This document shows, one piece after another, positions 7,890 through 17,427 of a DNA stretch of 60,471 nt. Made by a program: the position numbers and the translations under genes. Under the pieces are notes generated by a model. It made no database searches. It was not told where the DNA came from and was given only the letters and a program-made list of their open reading frames with translations. This DNA is from Sideroxyarcus sp. Its GTDB lineage: Bacteria; Pseudomonadota; Gammaproteobacteria; Burkholderiales; Gallionellaceae. Numbering within the stretch: the stretch's first letter is position 1; the number at the start of each line of letters is the position of its first letter. The stretch spans positions 1-60,471 of the forward strand of contig JAUSBC010000031.1 of NCBI GenBank assembly GCA_030652215.1, given 5' to 3'.

Positions 7890-9488
7890 TTATTTAACAG
7901 TTGTTCGGTTTATACGTGCGGCCTCATACGGATCAGCGATGCATATCGATGCATTGATCTCCTGTATTCGGGTCTTGAGTTCTTGCTGCTGAGTTGAATT
8001 TGCTTTGGGAAGGTCGATAGCGATCTGCTTGAGTTGCAGGCGCCATACAGATATGGCGATGGCGGGTTCCCATGCAGAAAGATCCGACCGTACAATTTCC
8101 CGGTCGAGCGCTTCCAGCATTGACTTCGCCATCTCTGTTTGTTTTGTCTTGATGCATAACCTTGCTTCTTCAATGCGCCTGATGAAACGTTGCCGACCGG
8201 TGTTGCCCGGAAGTTCTTTAAGAACATCCAGTCCGGCTACCAAATTTCCTCCAGTGCACGCTTTTGAAGCAGCAATCGTTATATTTTTGACTTCAGTGTC
8301 TGCGGTACTTCCCGCCGGTTCTTCGCTCTCGGCAGGCGCTTCCGTCGCCAAACTATTCAACCACTCTTTGGTGATCTCGTTGGCAAAAACCACATTGCCA
8401 GCGTAGCATAAATCCGCAAGCCCAACGCAACGTTTCAATAAACTTTTTATCTCTGCTTCCAGCACATGCGTGCTGGCGGTGTCGTTCAGTGCGACGAGTG
8501 CTTTATGGGCGATGTATTGCAGATCCAAATTCCACTGAGCACCGGGCTCCATCAGCAAATTTTCACAAAGCGTAAAAACCTGATCCGGCCCTGCCCCGCT
8601 TGCCTGTAGCGCAGCCAACTCGTTCAGCGCACTTTCCCTGAGCGGAGGTATGCGCGTCACACCCGCTTCATTCGGGGGCATCGCCAGCCCTCCCCAGCGA
8701 ATAGCGCGCGACAGCGCAACGGCTTGCGCCCGTTCGCCGCGCTCACGATAAAAAGTAACAATTTTGCCAATTTGCTGCTCCGCTCTGCTTTCGGTAAGCG
8801 GCGCATCGCTGCCTGCCGTTTGCGTTTGGGAGAGTTTCTGCGCCTGAGTGTTTTGCTCCTGCTCCAAAGCGGACGCTTGATTCGTCTTTTCTCTAAGATA
8901 ATTGTCGACCCAGGCGTTGATACGCGTCCACTGCGGCGCCTCATCTCCCATGCGCAGGCGAGCCATCTTGTTAAGCTGATCGATTTCGCTGCGCAAATGC
9001 TGCAGATCTTCAAGGCTCGCCGAATCGCCATTCTGTTGCTGGATGAAGGTATCCATACGGTCGCTGTTGAGCCAGGCAAAAGCCTGCTTGCGAGCACTCT
9101 CCTTAACCGGAAAGCAACCGTCCCATAACTTGTCCATGATCATGCGGTAAACGGTGATGGCATTAGGCAGTTCGGCTATACCTTTGCAGTACAGCGTGCT
9201 CATAATCAAATATCCCGCCACGCGCAGATCCTTGCCGACGGTGGTCAGCACTTCGCGCGACAGCTTCATGACCAACTCGAAGTTGGCATCGCTGAGCCGG
9301 TCGATCTCCTGCTTGATTTGGGTAAACTGCTCGGAGTATCGCGGGTCTTCGCCCGTGCCGTTGCTGCCAACGGGCTGAATTAATTCCAGCACCTGTTTGG
9401 GCAATGCAGGGGCAGCCGTCGGCATTGCTTCCGGTGCGCCCGCTTCTGCTTCAGCCAATCCAATCTCTGCAACTGCTGTCATGTCCAT
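7890..9488 (-). CDS. tssA: TssA, long form with ImpA_N and VasJ-like C-terminal domain
   Basis: 532 residues. TssA organises baseplate and tail polymerisation. The ImpA N-terminal domain (about 45-165) is clear from PRYSEQFTQIKQEIDRL, DLRVAGYLIMSTLY and MIMDKLWDGCFPVKE. A variable Gln/Ser-rich linker follows (about 215-240), and then a helical VasJ-type C-terminal half (IGKIVTFYRERGERAQAVAL, PPLRESALNELA, LQYIAHKALVAL). The start ATG overlaps the tagF stop by one base (TAATG), so translation is coupled. A Glu/Ala-rich insertion near 385-395 (EAPAESEEPAGSTADTE) is unusual but not disruptive. Confidence 0.92.
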   Translation of the reverse strand: MDMTAVAEIGLAEAEAGAPEAMPTAAPALPKQVLELIQPVGSNGTGEDPRYSEQFTQIKQEIDRLSDANFELVMKLSREVLTTVGKDLRVAGYLIMSTLYCKGIAELPNAITVYRMIMDKLWDGCFPVKESARKQAFAWLNSDRMDTFIQQQNGDSASLEDLQHLRSEIDQLNKMARLRMGDEAPQWTRINAWVDNYLREKTNQASALEQEQNTQAQKLSQTQTAGSDAPLTESRAEQQIGKIVTFYRERGERAQAVALSRAIRWGGLAMPPNEAGVTRIPPLRESALNELAALQASGAGPDQVFTLCENLLMEPGAQWNLDLQYIAHKALVALNDTASTHVLEAEIKSLLKRCVGLADLCYAGNVVFANEITKEWLNSLATEAPAESEEPAGSTADTEVKNITIAASKACTGGNLVAGLDVLKELPGNTGRQRFIRRIEEARLCIKTKQTEMAKSMLEALDREIVRSDLSAWEPAIAISVWRLQLKQIAIDLPKANSTQQQELKTRIQEINASICIADPYEAARINRTTVK

Positions 9489-10501
9489 TATCCCTTCACC
9501 CAGTTGTCCAGCATTTCCGGCCAGGTTGATGCTTCCAGCTCAGTCACTTTTCTCAAACGTTCGCTGGTAATTCCGGGCAGGTTTTCCAAAGGCCTCCGTA
9601 CCACATCCACGACGCCGCCTTCGTCCGATTCCGGACTGATGAGTTGGGCAAAACTCGATGCATTGGGCGAACGAAAATACACCGTCAGCGATGATGCATC
9701 CTTGCTTTGCGGATTCCAGAATGCATAGGGGCGCCACTTCTGATTCCCCAGCACGCCGACAAACAGGCTCAACCAGAACGACACGATTGCGTCACCGGCG
9801 ACACCTGCGGGTATTGGCAAACGTACGCCCCATGAAATGCGTTCCGGCCCGCGGCTGACCGCCATTTTTAGCGTTTGCAGAACATCGCGCGCAAAGTTGA
9901 GCCGCACGCTTGCGCTTGTACCCGGCAAGATGGCAGACCAGAAATCCGCACTGCTCTTGCCCACCCAGCTTTCGCTGCGTTGTTGCGCAAAATCGGCCTC
10001 GACAAACCTGGGGATAGAACGGGTCAGCGCATTGCTCTGCTGCGTCAGGCTCTCAATGTCCAGATCGCTGCCATCTGGCGCCTTCAGCTTGCCGCATTGC
10101 GCATAGAACTCTGCGAAACGGTATGAGATATAGGGCAGCGACTGCATAGCCTGTGCGTTTGCACAGGTGGCGAACTCGATAAAGGGATGCTGGCGTCCGC
10201 TCTTGTCGCGACTGGCGCTGATTACTCCGCACAAGGAAGGGCTTGAATTTTCCCCTCCTATATACAAACGAATCGGGGCGAAACCTTCCAGGCGCTCTTT
10301 CCAGTCCATCGGGAAACGCCGGGCGAGATAAGCCGCACCTTCATGTATCCATTGGTCCAGTTGCTTGATTTCCGGAGAGCCGGCCTGATGACGGACAAAA
10401 TCAGGCCGCGCCGGAATCTTGCCCATGAATCCGCTCCGGACATCCAGTGGAATGTCGGTTTTCCTGGTGCCGGATGACGAGAATAATGACAGTAGGCTCA
10501 T
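9488..10501 (-). CDS. tagF: TagF-type T6SS accessory protein
   Basis: 337 residues. The N-terminal part is DUF2094/TagF: GFMGKIPARPDFVRHQ, LDQWIHEGAAYLA, PIRLYIGGENSSPSLCGVI, DKSGRQHPF and later GVRLPIPAGV. TagF proteins repress T6SS assembly post-translationally where the threonine phosphorylation pathway exists. No PpkA, PppA or Fha gene occurs in this window. The protein is longer than the minimal TagF domain, with an extra C-terminal part (WRPYAFWNPQ to WPEMLDNW). It sits between tssM (26-base gap) and tssA (1-base overlap) in the structural operon. Confidence 0.88.
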   Translation of the reverse strand: MSLLSLFSSSGTRKTDIPLDVRSGFMGKIPARPDFVRHQAGSPEIKQLDQWIHEGAAYLARRFPMDWKERLEGFAPIRLYIGGENSSPSLCGVISASRDKSGRQHPFIEFATCANAQAMQSLPYISYRFAEFYAQCGKLKAPDGSDLDIESLTQQSNALTRSIPRFVEADFAQQRSESWVGKSSADFWSAILPGTSASVRLNFARDVLQTLKMAVSRGPERISWGVRLPIPAGVAGDAIVSFWLSLFVGVLGNQKWRPYAFWNPQSKDASSLTVYFRSPNASSFAQLISPESDEGGVVDVVRRPLENLPGITSERLRKVTELEASTWPEMLDNWVKG

Positions 10502-10526
10502 CGGCTATATTCCGCGTGCTTGGCGA

Positions 10527-13500
10527 TTAGTCATTTGGTTTATCACCAACGGCCGGACGCAAGAACAACTCGGTGGGCAAGCGATAGGCCTGCAGTGCAT
10601 AAGGATGCAACAGTGCCGCGCTGCGCTCCGGCCTGATCTTGAAACTGACATTCAGGCGCTGCCCGTTGCTATCGGGCATTGACCAGGTTGCCACGAAGGT
10701 GTCACCCGTATTGGACGATACCTGAGCCTTCTCCAGCAGGCGGAACAAGGCCCAGGTTCCATCCGTCACCAATTCCGCACCGGCCATGTTGCCCACCCTT
10801 ACCCCGCGCACTCGCGCGCTCGGATTTTGTCCAGGCCAGGAGAAATTCAGCCATTCCTGCGGACCATTGCGGTATCGATATTCCGTTCCGTCAATGCCGA
10901 CTACGGACTCGGCCAATGCCATATTGGGGAATGGGTAGGCCGAGAAATTGATGCTGGGGTCGGACTCGCCGCGCTTGAACATGCCATTGCTGATTACATA
11001 TGACTTTTCAAGCGCGCGCAAAAACTCCGGATTGAAATCCAGGCCGATACCGAGCCATTTGCGCGCTTCCCAGGTATTGCCCTTGCGCTCAACAAACGGC
11101 CCCATTTCATCATTCACAAACGACCAGAAGGTTCCGCCGGTAAGCTTGAAGAAATCCACCATGTCGCTCATCGAAGCATCACGGCCATCGGGGGAGAAAG
11201 GATAGCGATTGCGCAAGGTTTCATTGAAGGCAAATACAGTCTTGTCCTTCCAGGTAATCTCAAGATTCTTCTGCGACACCCCGATAATGGTGCCCCATAC
11301 ATTTCGAATCGGCGCGCGCAGCAGGTTTGCAACAGACTGGGATGTCCTCGCATCGGCATTCTCCAGAACCTGGTTGGTGGTCAGCCAGCTTCTGTACAGT
11401 TCGGAGTCCACGTCGCCATTCAGCAATTTGACTGCAAACAATCGCGTATCGCGCGGCACATCGCTCGATGACGATAGCCGTGCAATATCTTTCTGAACTG
11501 CCATCAATGACTTTTTGTAACCTTCGAACCAGCTGTTTTCCTTGCCGCTGATTGCCTCTTGCGTGATTTGATTCAGGTTTTTGAATGGCAGCTTCAGCTC
11601 TTCAATCTCTGTCATCGCCACGTTGTTATTGATCGACTTCAACAGTTCCAGAATGGCACTGCTGTCGCTGGTGAAACTCTGCAACTGCGCGGAAGCGTCG
11701 TGCAGCGAATCGAATCTGCGCGCAGAGATGCTGGCCACCATCGAGAACCATTGATTGGCATAGTCGGCAAAATACAATTGGCGGATCTGGTGCACGAGCT
11801 GCGCACGCATTTCGCCGGTTGGTACTTCACTGTTTTCTGCCGTATTGCCCAATACCCAGTCCGTGCGCAAAGACTCATCAATGGTTTTTTGCAGATAGGG
11901 CCACACGAACGTTTCCCAGCCATTGCGGGTATAAATACCGGGAATGCTATTTTTGCTTACCAGGGCGCCGCGCGGGGCACCGTTGACCAGACTCAACAGA
12001 TCAAGCGGCTCCAGCTTGCGCGAACCCACATCGCGCATCTCCGCGTAGAGACGTTCAGAACTGGGCTGCTGGTTAATGACTGTGCGCACATTGGCGATCA
12101 ATCCTTTGTCGGCAACCCACGCCTTGGCATGCAGCGGAGACCTTTCTGCATCGCGCATATGCTTGACGTAGTAAGTCAGCATGCTGGACAGCATCCCTCT
12201 ATCCAGTTCTTTTATTTTGACGCCATTCTTCCTTAAGGCGGCAATCCAGATGTTGGTAAAGGTGTCTATAAATGCAGAGGGCTCCACAATATCCGGCGAA
12301 CTCAGGTATAGATAAAGCTTCAGTTCGTCATAAGCGGTCGCAGTCCTGCGGCTGTGCTGGCTTGAAAGATCAACCACTTCTTCGCCCGATGCATCCGTCC
12401 CGGCGGGAACCACCTCGGCTGGCGGTATGATATTGCGCGAATAGTTGCTCAGATTCTCTTCCAGCATTTCAGCAACAGGATTCAGGAATACGGTCTGCAT
12501 CCCGAGCAGGAAGTTCTGCCCCAGAGGTTCCTGCAGTCCGCTCGGGGTCATGAAGCCGCTTCCGTCTTCTTTCCCCCATAAATCCCCGGTGGTCGTGTAA
12601 TACGCGTACACACTCTTCATGGCCGCTTCCACATTGGCCTTGTTGCCGGTTACGTTGCGCGCAAGATCCTTGCTGCTGTCCTTGACATCGGCAATGAGCA
12701 ACAATTGATTCTGGTACGCCGAACTCAGCAGCATGATTCCAACGATGGCAATGACGATTGCCATGACGATACTGAAGCGTTTCAGGAATATGGCCCTAAG
12801 GGTCATCCGTTTGTTGCGTGCCACCTGCTTGCTGTTCGGCAGCACAACCTCGCGCAACAGGCTGTGGATGAAATACGGCCGCTGTCCGCTCTCGCCGCCC
12901 TGGGGCGCGGCATTGGGTACAGCGCCAAACGTTTGCATTTCAGATCCGGCCAACAGTTGTATTGGCGTACCTTCCTGTGCGGCACTGGTGAAAAAGAATC
13001 CGCCGAAAATCGGGGTTTCCTTGTAGGGACTCTTCTTGAAAACCTGATGCACAAATTCAGCCAGACGCGGGCCTGCCGCCCTGAACTGGTTGGGCATATC
13101 CATGATCTCGGTTTTGAGATCGATGTTTCTTTGCAGCGACATTTTGAGTATTCGATGCGCGCACAAACGTGCGTGCAGCGCGTCGAATTCCTCTTCAAAT
13201 ATATCGCCCACTTCGCGCGTGTCATTCTGGTCGATCGCCAGCATGGTGGCGCCCCATACCTGATCGCGTTCTTTTTCGCTCAAATCGTCAAAATAGCTGG
13301 CAAAGCCCTTGATCAGATCGCTTTTGGTGAAAATCAGATACACGGGGAAAACAATGCCCAGCTTGATGACCAGTTCATCGATACGGTCACGCACGATTTT
13401 TGCATTTTCGAGAATGGCCGCACTGTCGCTGGTCAGAAGATCGGCGATATTGACCGCCACGATCACGCCATTGATAGGCTGCTTGCTGCGGTTGGTACGC

Positions 13501-14351
13501 AGCATTTCAAGGAAAGCAAACCACTCTTCATGGTCATCTTCCTCGGTGGTATAGCGCCCGGCCGTGTCGAGGAAAATTGCCTGATCGGAGAACCACCAGT
13601 CGCAGTTACGCGTTCCGCCAACGCCCTGAATGCCACGCGGGTCATGCTTGGAATAGGGGAAATTCAGATTGGAATTGCGCAGGATAGAACTCTTGCCAAC
13701 CGCGGACGGGCCAATGACCATATACCAGGGAAGCGCATAGAGTGCTGCGCTGCCGCTGCGCGACGAGACCAGTTCGGAGGATTTCAATGCACTGATTGCA
13801 TCGTGCATTTGATTGCGCAGGATGGCAATCTCGCTTTCCCGGTCCGGTCGGGTACCCAGAAACGCCGACTCCTCGATATCCTGCTCCAGTTGTTTGCCGC
13901 GACGCCGGTCGATCCACCATTTAACCAGCATAGTGATCACCAGCAAGGATGCAAGGATAGCCAGAACCCAGACACGGGCACTGACCGACTTCAGGCCCAG
14001 CAAGGGACCGGCAAACCAGATCAGCAATACAACCAGCACAAGGCCGAGAATGATGATGCCGCCTCGGGATAGGAGGAAGTTGCGCACGCCATCAATCATT
14101 CGGTTAAGACGAGGATCGCCCCACCACTTGATCAGCGCAGCGATCAACAGCGCCGCAGCCAGGATTGCCAAGAACCAGATTCGCGAACTGACCGATTTCA
14201 GGCCTAGCATCGGGCTTATAAACCAGATCAGCATGACAGCCAGCAGAATGCCGGTAAACACTACGCCACCGCGCGATACAAAAAAGCTGCGCACTCCTCC
14301 GATCATCCGGGAAAGCAGTATGGACATGAGGCCTTGTGGTGAACCGATCAT
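10527..14351 (-). CDS. tssM: TssM (IcmF-like) membrane-complex protein with duplicated N-terminal membrane hairpin
   Basis: 1274 residues; TssM spans the inner membrane and forms the TssJLM channel. A Walker A motif (GPSAVGKSS, about residue 215) starts the cytoplasmic NTPase-like domain, and a single later membrane helix (about 530-550, FSIVMAIVIAIVGIMLL) leads to the periplasmic IcmF-related and C-terminal TssJ-binding domains. The usual two N-terminal helices are present twice: residues 15-83 (RMIGGVRSFFVSRGG to IKWWGDPRLN) and 84-152 (RMIDGVRNFLLSRGG to VKWWIDRRRG) are about two-thirds identical with a period of 69 residues. That gives four N-terminal helices. AAAGGA precedes the start ATG. 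Confidence 0.95.
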   Translation of the reverse strand: MIGSPQGLMSILLSRMIGGVRSFFVSRGGVVFTGILLAVMLIWFISPMLGLKSVSSRIWFLAILAAALLIAALIKWWGDPRLNRMIDGVRNFLLSRGGIIILGLVLVVLLIWFAGPLLGLKSVSARVWVLAILASLLVITMLVKWWIDRRRGKQLEQDIEESAFLGTRPDRESEIAILRNQMHDAISALKSSELVSSRSGSAALYALPWYMVIGPSAVGKSSILRNSNLNFPYSKHDPRGIQGVGGTRNCDWWFSDQAIFLDTAGRYTTEEDDHEEWFAFLEMLRTNRSKQPINGVIVAVNIADLLTSDSAAILENAKIVRDRIDELVIKLGIVFPVYLIFTKSDLIKGFASYFDDLSEKERDQVWGATMLAIDQNDTREVGDIFEEEFDALHARLCAHRILKMSLQRNIDLKTEIMDMPNQFRAAGPRLAEFVHQVFKKSPYKETPIFGGFFFTSAAQEGTPIQLLAGSEMQTFGAVPNAAPQGGESGQRPYFIHSLLREVVLPNSKQVARNKRMTLRAIFLKRFSIVMAIVIAIVGIMLLSSAYQNQLLLIADVKDSSKDLARNVTGNKANVEAAMKSVYAYYTTTGDLWGKEDGSGFMTPSGLQEPLGQNFLLGMQTVFLNPVAEMLEENLSNYSRNIIPPAEVVPAGTDASGEEVVDLSSQHSRRTATAYDELKLYLYLSSPDIVEPSAFIDTFTNIWIAALRKNGVKIKELDRGMLSSMLTYYVKHMRDAERSPLHAKAWVADKGLIANVRTVINQQPSSERLYAEMRDVGSRKLEPLDLLSLVNGAPRGALVSKNSIPGIYTRNGWETFVWPYLQKTIDESLRTDWVLGNTAENSEVPTGEMRAQLVHQIRQLYFADYANQWFSMVASISARRFDSLHDASAQLQSFTSDSSAILELLKSINNNVAMTEIEELKLPFKNLNQITQEAISGKENSWFEGYKKSLMAVQKDIARLSSSSDVPRDTRLFAVKLLNGDVDSELYRSWLTTNQVLENADARTSQSVANLLRAPIRNVWGTIIGVSQKNLEITWKDKTVFAFNETLRNRYPFSPDGRDASMSDMVDFFKLTGGTFWSFVNDEMGPFVERKGNTWEARKWLGIGLDFNPEFLRALEKSYVISNGMFKRGESDPSINFSAYPFPNMALAESVVGIDGTEYRYRNGPQEWLNFSWPGQNPSARVRGVRVGNMAGAELVTDGTWALFRLLEKAQVSSNTGDTFVATWSMPDSNGQRLNVSFKIRPERSAALLHPYALQAYRLPTELFLRPAVGDKPND
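13896..14309 (-). repeat. Direct in-frame duplication inside tssM (2 x 207 bp)
   Basis: Two adjacent 69-codon modules encode the same two-helix membrane hairpin. Copies share short exact stretches such as the segment coding GLKSVSxR but have diverged elsewhere, so the duplication is not recent and the reading frame has been kept. Confidence 0.85.
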
Positions 14352-14523
14352 TTATCTAAATCCTTTGTTGGGTGTACTGAAAATCACTTCGTAAGCGGCA
14401 TGCAAGCAACAAACAAGTTTCCCGCGCAATGCGCTGCCGGTGCGGCAACTCCCCCGCGTGCATTTCATCGTGACTTTCATGTCGGAATCCGCTTTCATTG
14501 CGGTAAACACGGTTGATATCATT

Positions 14524-15483
14524 TCAATAAGTCGAATCGTTCAACATAACTGGAATCCTCTTCTTGGGTTCCGGTTTGGGTGCCGCTTTGGGCTTCTGTT
14601 TTGGCTTCGGTTTGACTTTTGGTTGAGCCGACGTTGTCTCGCCCTTGGGCATTGCAGCGACTCTTGCGTCATTGGCATTGCGCACTGCGGGAGGATTGAC
14701 GACGGGGGGTGGTTCTATAACCGGTGTTTGAGTTCTGTTTTGCATCATCTGGCTCGTTTCCCTGTCCAGATTTGCTTGAATCCGCTGTCCGTCATCCAGC
14801 AATATCTCACTCACGCTATCCGCCTTGCTGCCAAGCAAAAAGACGAACAACAAATAGGTAAAGAATATTATCGACAGGGAAACCACGGCGATTACCCAAT
14901 AGGGCACTTCGCGCTGCACCTTGTCCATAAAACTGCCGGCGGCAACGCCATGCGGCGACAAAGTGCGCGGGACGCGATTGCGGCAATCCGCGATTTGCGT
15001 GCGCAAATCCACCTGCAAAGCCTGCAATTGTTCAAGTCCGCGCAAACGGTACATGCCCTCGAAGCCTAACTGCATGCAGAGGTAATACACCTCAAGTGCA
15101 TCCACATTGCGGTTGCCGCTTTGCCGCAACTTGGTCAACTTCTGGAAGAATCCTTCGCCGCCGAGATTGTCGCCGAAGTACTCGAGTTGCAGCGGCTTGC
15201 CCATCCAGGACAGCCTGTGCGGCCAGGCCGAACTCATTACCTTCTCGTCCACAAAGGCAGCCAGTGCGTATTTCACATCGCTGACCGAACCCGTATCGAG
15301 TTGCGATTCAAAGCAGCGTTTTTCAAAAACATCAAAGCCATTGATCAGTCTGTTACGCAATTCCTGATCCAGGCTGGCCCCTCGGTCTTCGCTGATCAAA
15401 GGCATGACCAGATGAAGAATGTTCATGCTGTTTTCAAGCAGCAAATTATCCGGCTTGATGGCGCTATCTTTAATTGCGGTCAT
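14524..15483 (-). CDS. tssL: TssL (IcmH/DotU family) membrane-complex protein
   Basis: 319 residues. The DotU-type cytoplasmic domain (about 15-195) shows DVKYALAAFVDEKVMSS, LQLEYFGDNLGGEGFF, EVYYLCMQLGFEGMYR and LSPHGVA. One membrane helix follows (about 205-230). The periplasmic tail of about 85 residues is Pro/Lys-rich (PVIEPPPVVNPP, KPKPKQKPKAAPKPEPKKR) and has no OmpA-like peptidoglycan-binding domain, so anchoring to the cell wall must come from another protein or from the basic tail. The start lies 4 bases after the tssK stop; the 172-base gap to tssM holds no gene. Confidence 0.95.
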   Translation of the reverse strand: MTAIKDSAIKPDNLLLENSMNILHLVMPLISEDRGASLDQELRNRLINGFDVFEKRCFESQLDTGSVSDVKYALAAFVDEKVMSSAWPHRLSWMGKPLQLEYFGDNLGGEGFFQKLTKLRQSGNRNVDALEVYYLCMQLGFEGMYRLRGLEQLQALQVDLRTQIADCRNRVPRTLSPHGVAAGSFMDKVQREVPYWVIAVVSLSIIFFTYLLFVFLLGSKADSVSEILLDDGQRIQANLDRETSQMMQNRTQTPVIEPPPVVNPPAVRNANDARVAAMPKGETTSAQPKVKPKPKQKPKAAPKPEPKKRIPVMLNDSTY

Positions 15484-15487
15484 TGTT

Positions 15488-16822
15488 TCATTCCTGTGTG
15501 CATAACAGTTCGATCATGGCGCCGTCGAACATTTGTGGTACGTACACGGCAATTGATCGTGCACTGATGACCGCATCCCAGAACTCTCCGCGTCCATCGA
15601 TACGGAAATACTCATAGTGGCTGCGGATAGGCACCTGGGCAGGCGGCCTGTGCTGGTGGCGAATCTGTATGCCCGGCATGGCCGATCCGACGATCATTTC
15701 GATGGAATCTCGGGAGCCCAACTTGGCCAATTTCTCGAACCGTTCCATCCAGTTCGTATCCTTGCTTTCCAGCTTGACGCCAAGATAGAAGACGCCCGAA
15801 TCGAGCACTTGCATATCGAACTGGGTTGCCGAGTACAAAGACTCGGCTTCGCGCTTCAGCTGTATGGTGGAGAAGTTGGATGGAATTACGGTGTCGATCA
15901 GGTCGCGCAGAGTCGATTCCAGCGAACCGAATACCGTCCCCAGCTCTGCGTGCGAATAGCGGGGCAAACTCTCAACGCTGCATGTGAGCGAGAACGTGGA
16001 TAAAGCGCCGGCCAAGCGGCTCAAAGTCAGGAACAAACGTTCCGGGTGCTGCAGCGGCTGGGCGCGCAAAAAATTCAGTTCGGGCACGGCCATATTGAGA
16101 TTGTTCAACAGCCAGAAATGGGCCACGTCGGCATTGCTGAATTCCGCAACATTCTCGCTACGCTGGCGGCGGCGTTCGGTCAATGCACGTATCTTTGCCC
16201 GTATGACGTCAAGCAGCCGGTCGAGGATGGAGAGTATCGCGGGCGATGCCTTGATATGCACTACAGGCGGAATGTATTCCGTGGAGATGCGGAATTTTTC
16301 GTTCCCCTCGGAAACCAGATCTGCCAGCTTGAAAGAAACAAAGGCATCACGCGAACTGTCGTCGGTCAGCAAATGCAGGTTGGGCGTGGATAGCAAAACC
16401 TCGCGCGAGCGTGTGGAATCGAAACGATCATTGGCCTGGGTATACCGGCCGATTTTTCCCGGCAATTGTGTGTTATCGCGATAGCCGGAAATACCCGATA
16501 CCGCCTGGTTTGAAGGTACACCCAAATACACACTGGCTTGGCCATGAACATCTGCCTTCAGTTTGCAACTCAGCGCTGCCTGATCCGAATCATATTGAAC
16601 GAACGTTCCATCCGGAAAAACGATTGCATAGTCATTCAGCTGAAATTGGCCATTCTGCAACGAATCCTCGTCAATAACGGCCCTGACCACTCCCCAGCCC
16701 AGCGGCGCGTATATCTCGCGCTGAAAGTCCTGGTGTGCATGAATATAATCATCCCAAAGCTGAAAATGCTGTTGCCCGAGCAACATCCCCTCGGACCAAA
16801 CGACTTGTTTCAATGACTTCAT
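15488..16822 (-). CDS. tssK: TssK baseplate-membrane complex linker
   Basis: 444 residues, the normal length. TssK trimers connect the TssFG baseplate wedge to TssLM. The start VVWSEGMLLGQQHFQLWD is diagnostic (phage receptor-binding-protein-like shoulder), followed by GWGVVRAVIDED, FPDGTFVQYDS and the C-terminal PAQVPIRSHYEYFRIDGRGEFWDAV domain. A GGGGCGG ribosome site precedes the ATG. It is part of the vgrG-tssJ-tssK-tssL-tssM run. Confidence 0.96.
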   Translation of the reverse strand: MKSLKQVVWSEGMLLGQQHFQLWDDYIHAHQDFQREIYAPLGWGVVRAVIDEDSLQNGQFQLNDYAIVFPDGTFVQYDSDQAALSCKLKADVHGQASVYLGVPSNQAVSGISGYRDNTQLPGKIGRYTQANDRFDSTRSREVLLSTPNLHLLTDDSSRDAFVSFKLADLVSEGNEKFRISTEYIPPVVHIKASPAILSILDRLLDVIRAKIRALTERRRQRSENVAEFSNADVAHFWLLNNLNMAVPELNFLRAQPLQHPERLFLTLSRLAGALSTFSLTCSVESLPRYSHAELGTVFGSLESTLRDLIDTVIPSNFSTIQLKREAESLYSATQFDMQVLDSGVFYLGVKLESKDTNWMERFEKLAKLGSRDSIEMIVGSAMPGIQIRHQHRPPAQVPIRSHYEYFRIDGRGEFWDAVISARSIAVYVPQMFDGAMIELLCTQE

Positions 16823-16853
16823 AGCGTACCGCCCCTAGACTCAGTTTACGATT

Positions 16854-17330
16854 TCAGTTTTGTTCGATTTTGCTCTGGCCCAAGCGCAGCGAGATACTTA
16901 CCGGAAACAATTTGTGCCAAGCATTGGCGATGAAGTTGGTCGATACGGGCTCGATGAAACGCCACTTCACTGCATCGGGATTTCTGTAGAGTGCAAAACC
17001 TGCAACAAACTTTGTATTTTCATCCAGCGGAACGGAAATCTTTTCTGTTGAGTCCGGCCGCATGAGAATTTCCTTGCTCGACAGCATCGCGCTGCCGAGC
17101 ACTTCGGCATCGCGTTTCCACAAGTCGCGGAAGGCCGCGCTCTTGAAGGCTGCGTCATCGCTCAACTGGTAAACGCGCACCACCACAGGCAAAGCCGATT
17201 CCGTGCCGGAATTGTTCAGACGCCTGTCGGACGTTGCGCTCACCTTCACCATGTTTCCGCAACCGGACAAGACCAGTAACAGCAAAGCACCAGCCAACAC
17301 ATTCAAATTATTCTGCAAAAACCTGTTCAT
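16854..17330 (-). CDS. tssJ: TssJ outer-membrane lipoprotein
   Basis: 158 residues from the ATG of MNRFLQNN. This start is chosen because AGGAG lies seven bases upstream, whereas an in-frame ATG 15 bases earlier has no spacing from its purine-rich site. The lipobox LSGC (ALLLLVLSGCGN) predicts acylation; the residue after Cys is Gly, which does not retain proteins in the inner membrane. The mature domain shows the TssJ transthyretin-like pattern (LPVVVRVYQLSDDAAFKSAAF, LWKRDAEVLG, SVPLDENTKFVAGFALYRN, FPVSISLRLG). It anchors the TssLM complex to the outer membrane. Confidence 0.95.
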   Translation of the reverse strand: MNRFLQNNLNVLAGALLLLVLSGCGNMVKVSATSDRRLNNSGTESALPVVVRVYQLSDDAAFKSAAFRDLWKRDAEVLGSAMLSSKEILMRPDSTEKISVPLDENTKFVAGFALYRNPDAVKWRFIEPVSTNFIANAWHKLFPVSISLRLGQSKIEQN

Positions 17331-17427
17331 TCGTTCGCTCCTCATTCCTTCAAGTGTTCAACGCCCTCAAAACCAAACCGCTTCCTGCAACAGCCAGGCT
17401 ATTCGCTTCCATAAAAAACTCCTGCGA

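Noticed and set aside
12705-14072. Long plus-strand open frame (455 codons) opposite tssM
   Set aside because: It is antisense to a well-recognised gene, has a low-complexity His/Gln-rich composition and no family match. It is a by-product of tssM codon usage.
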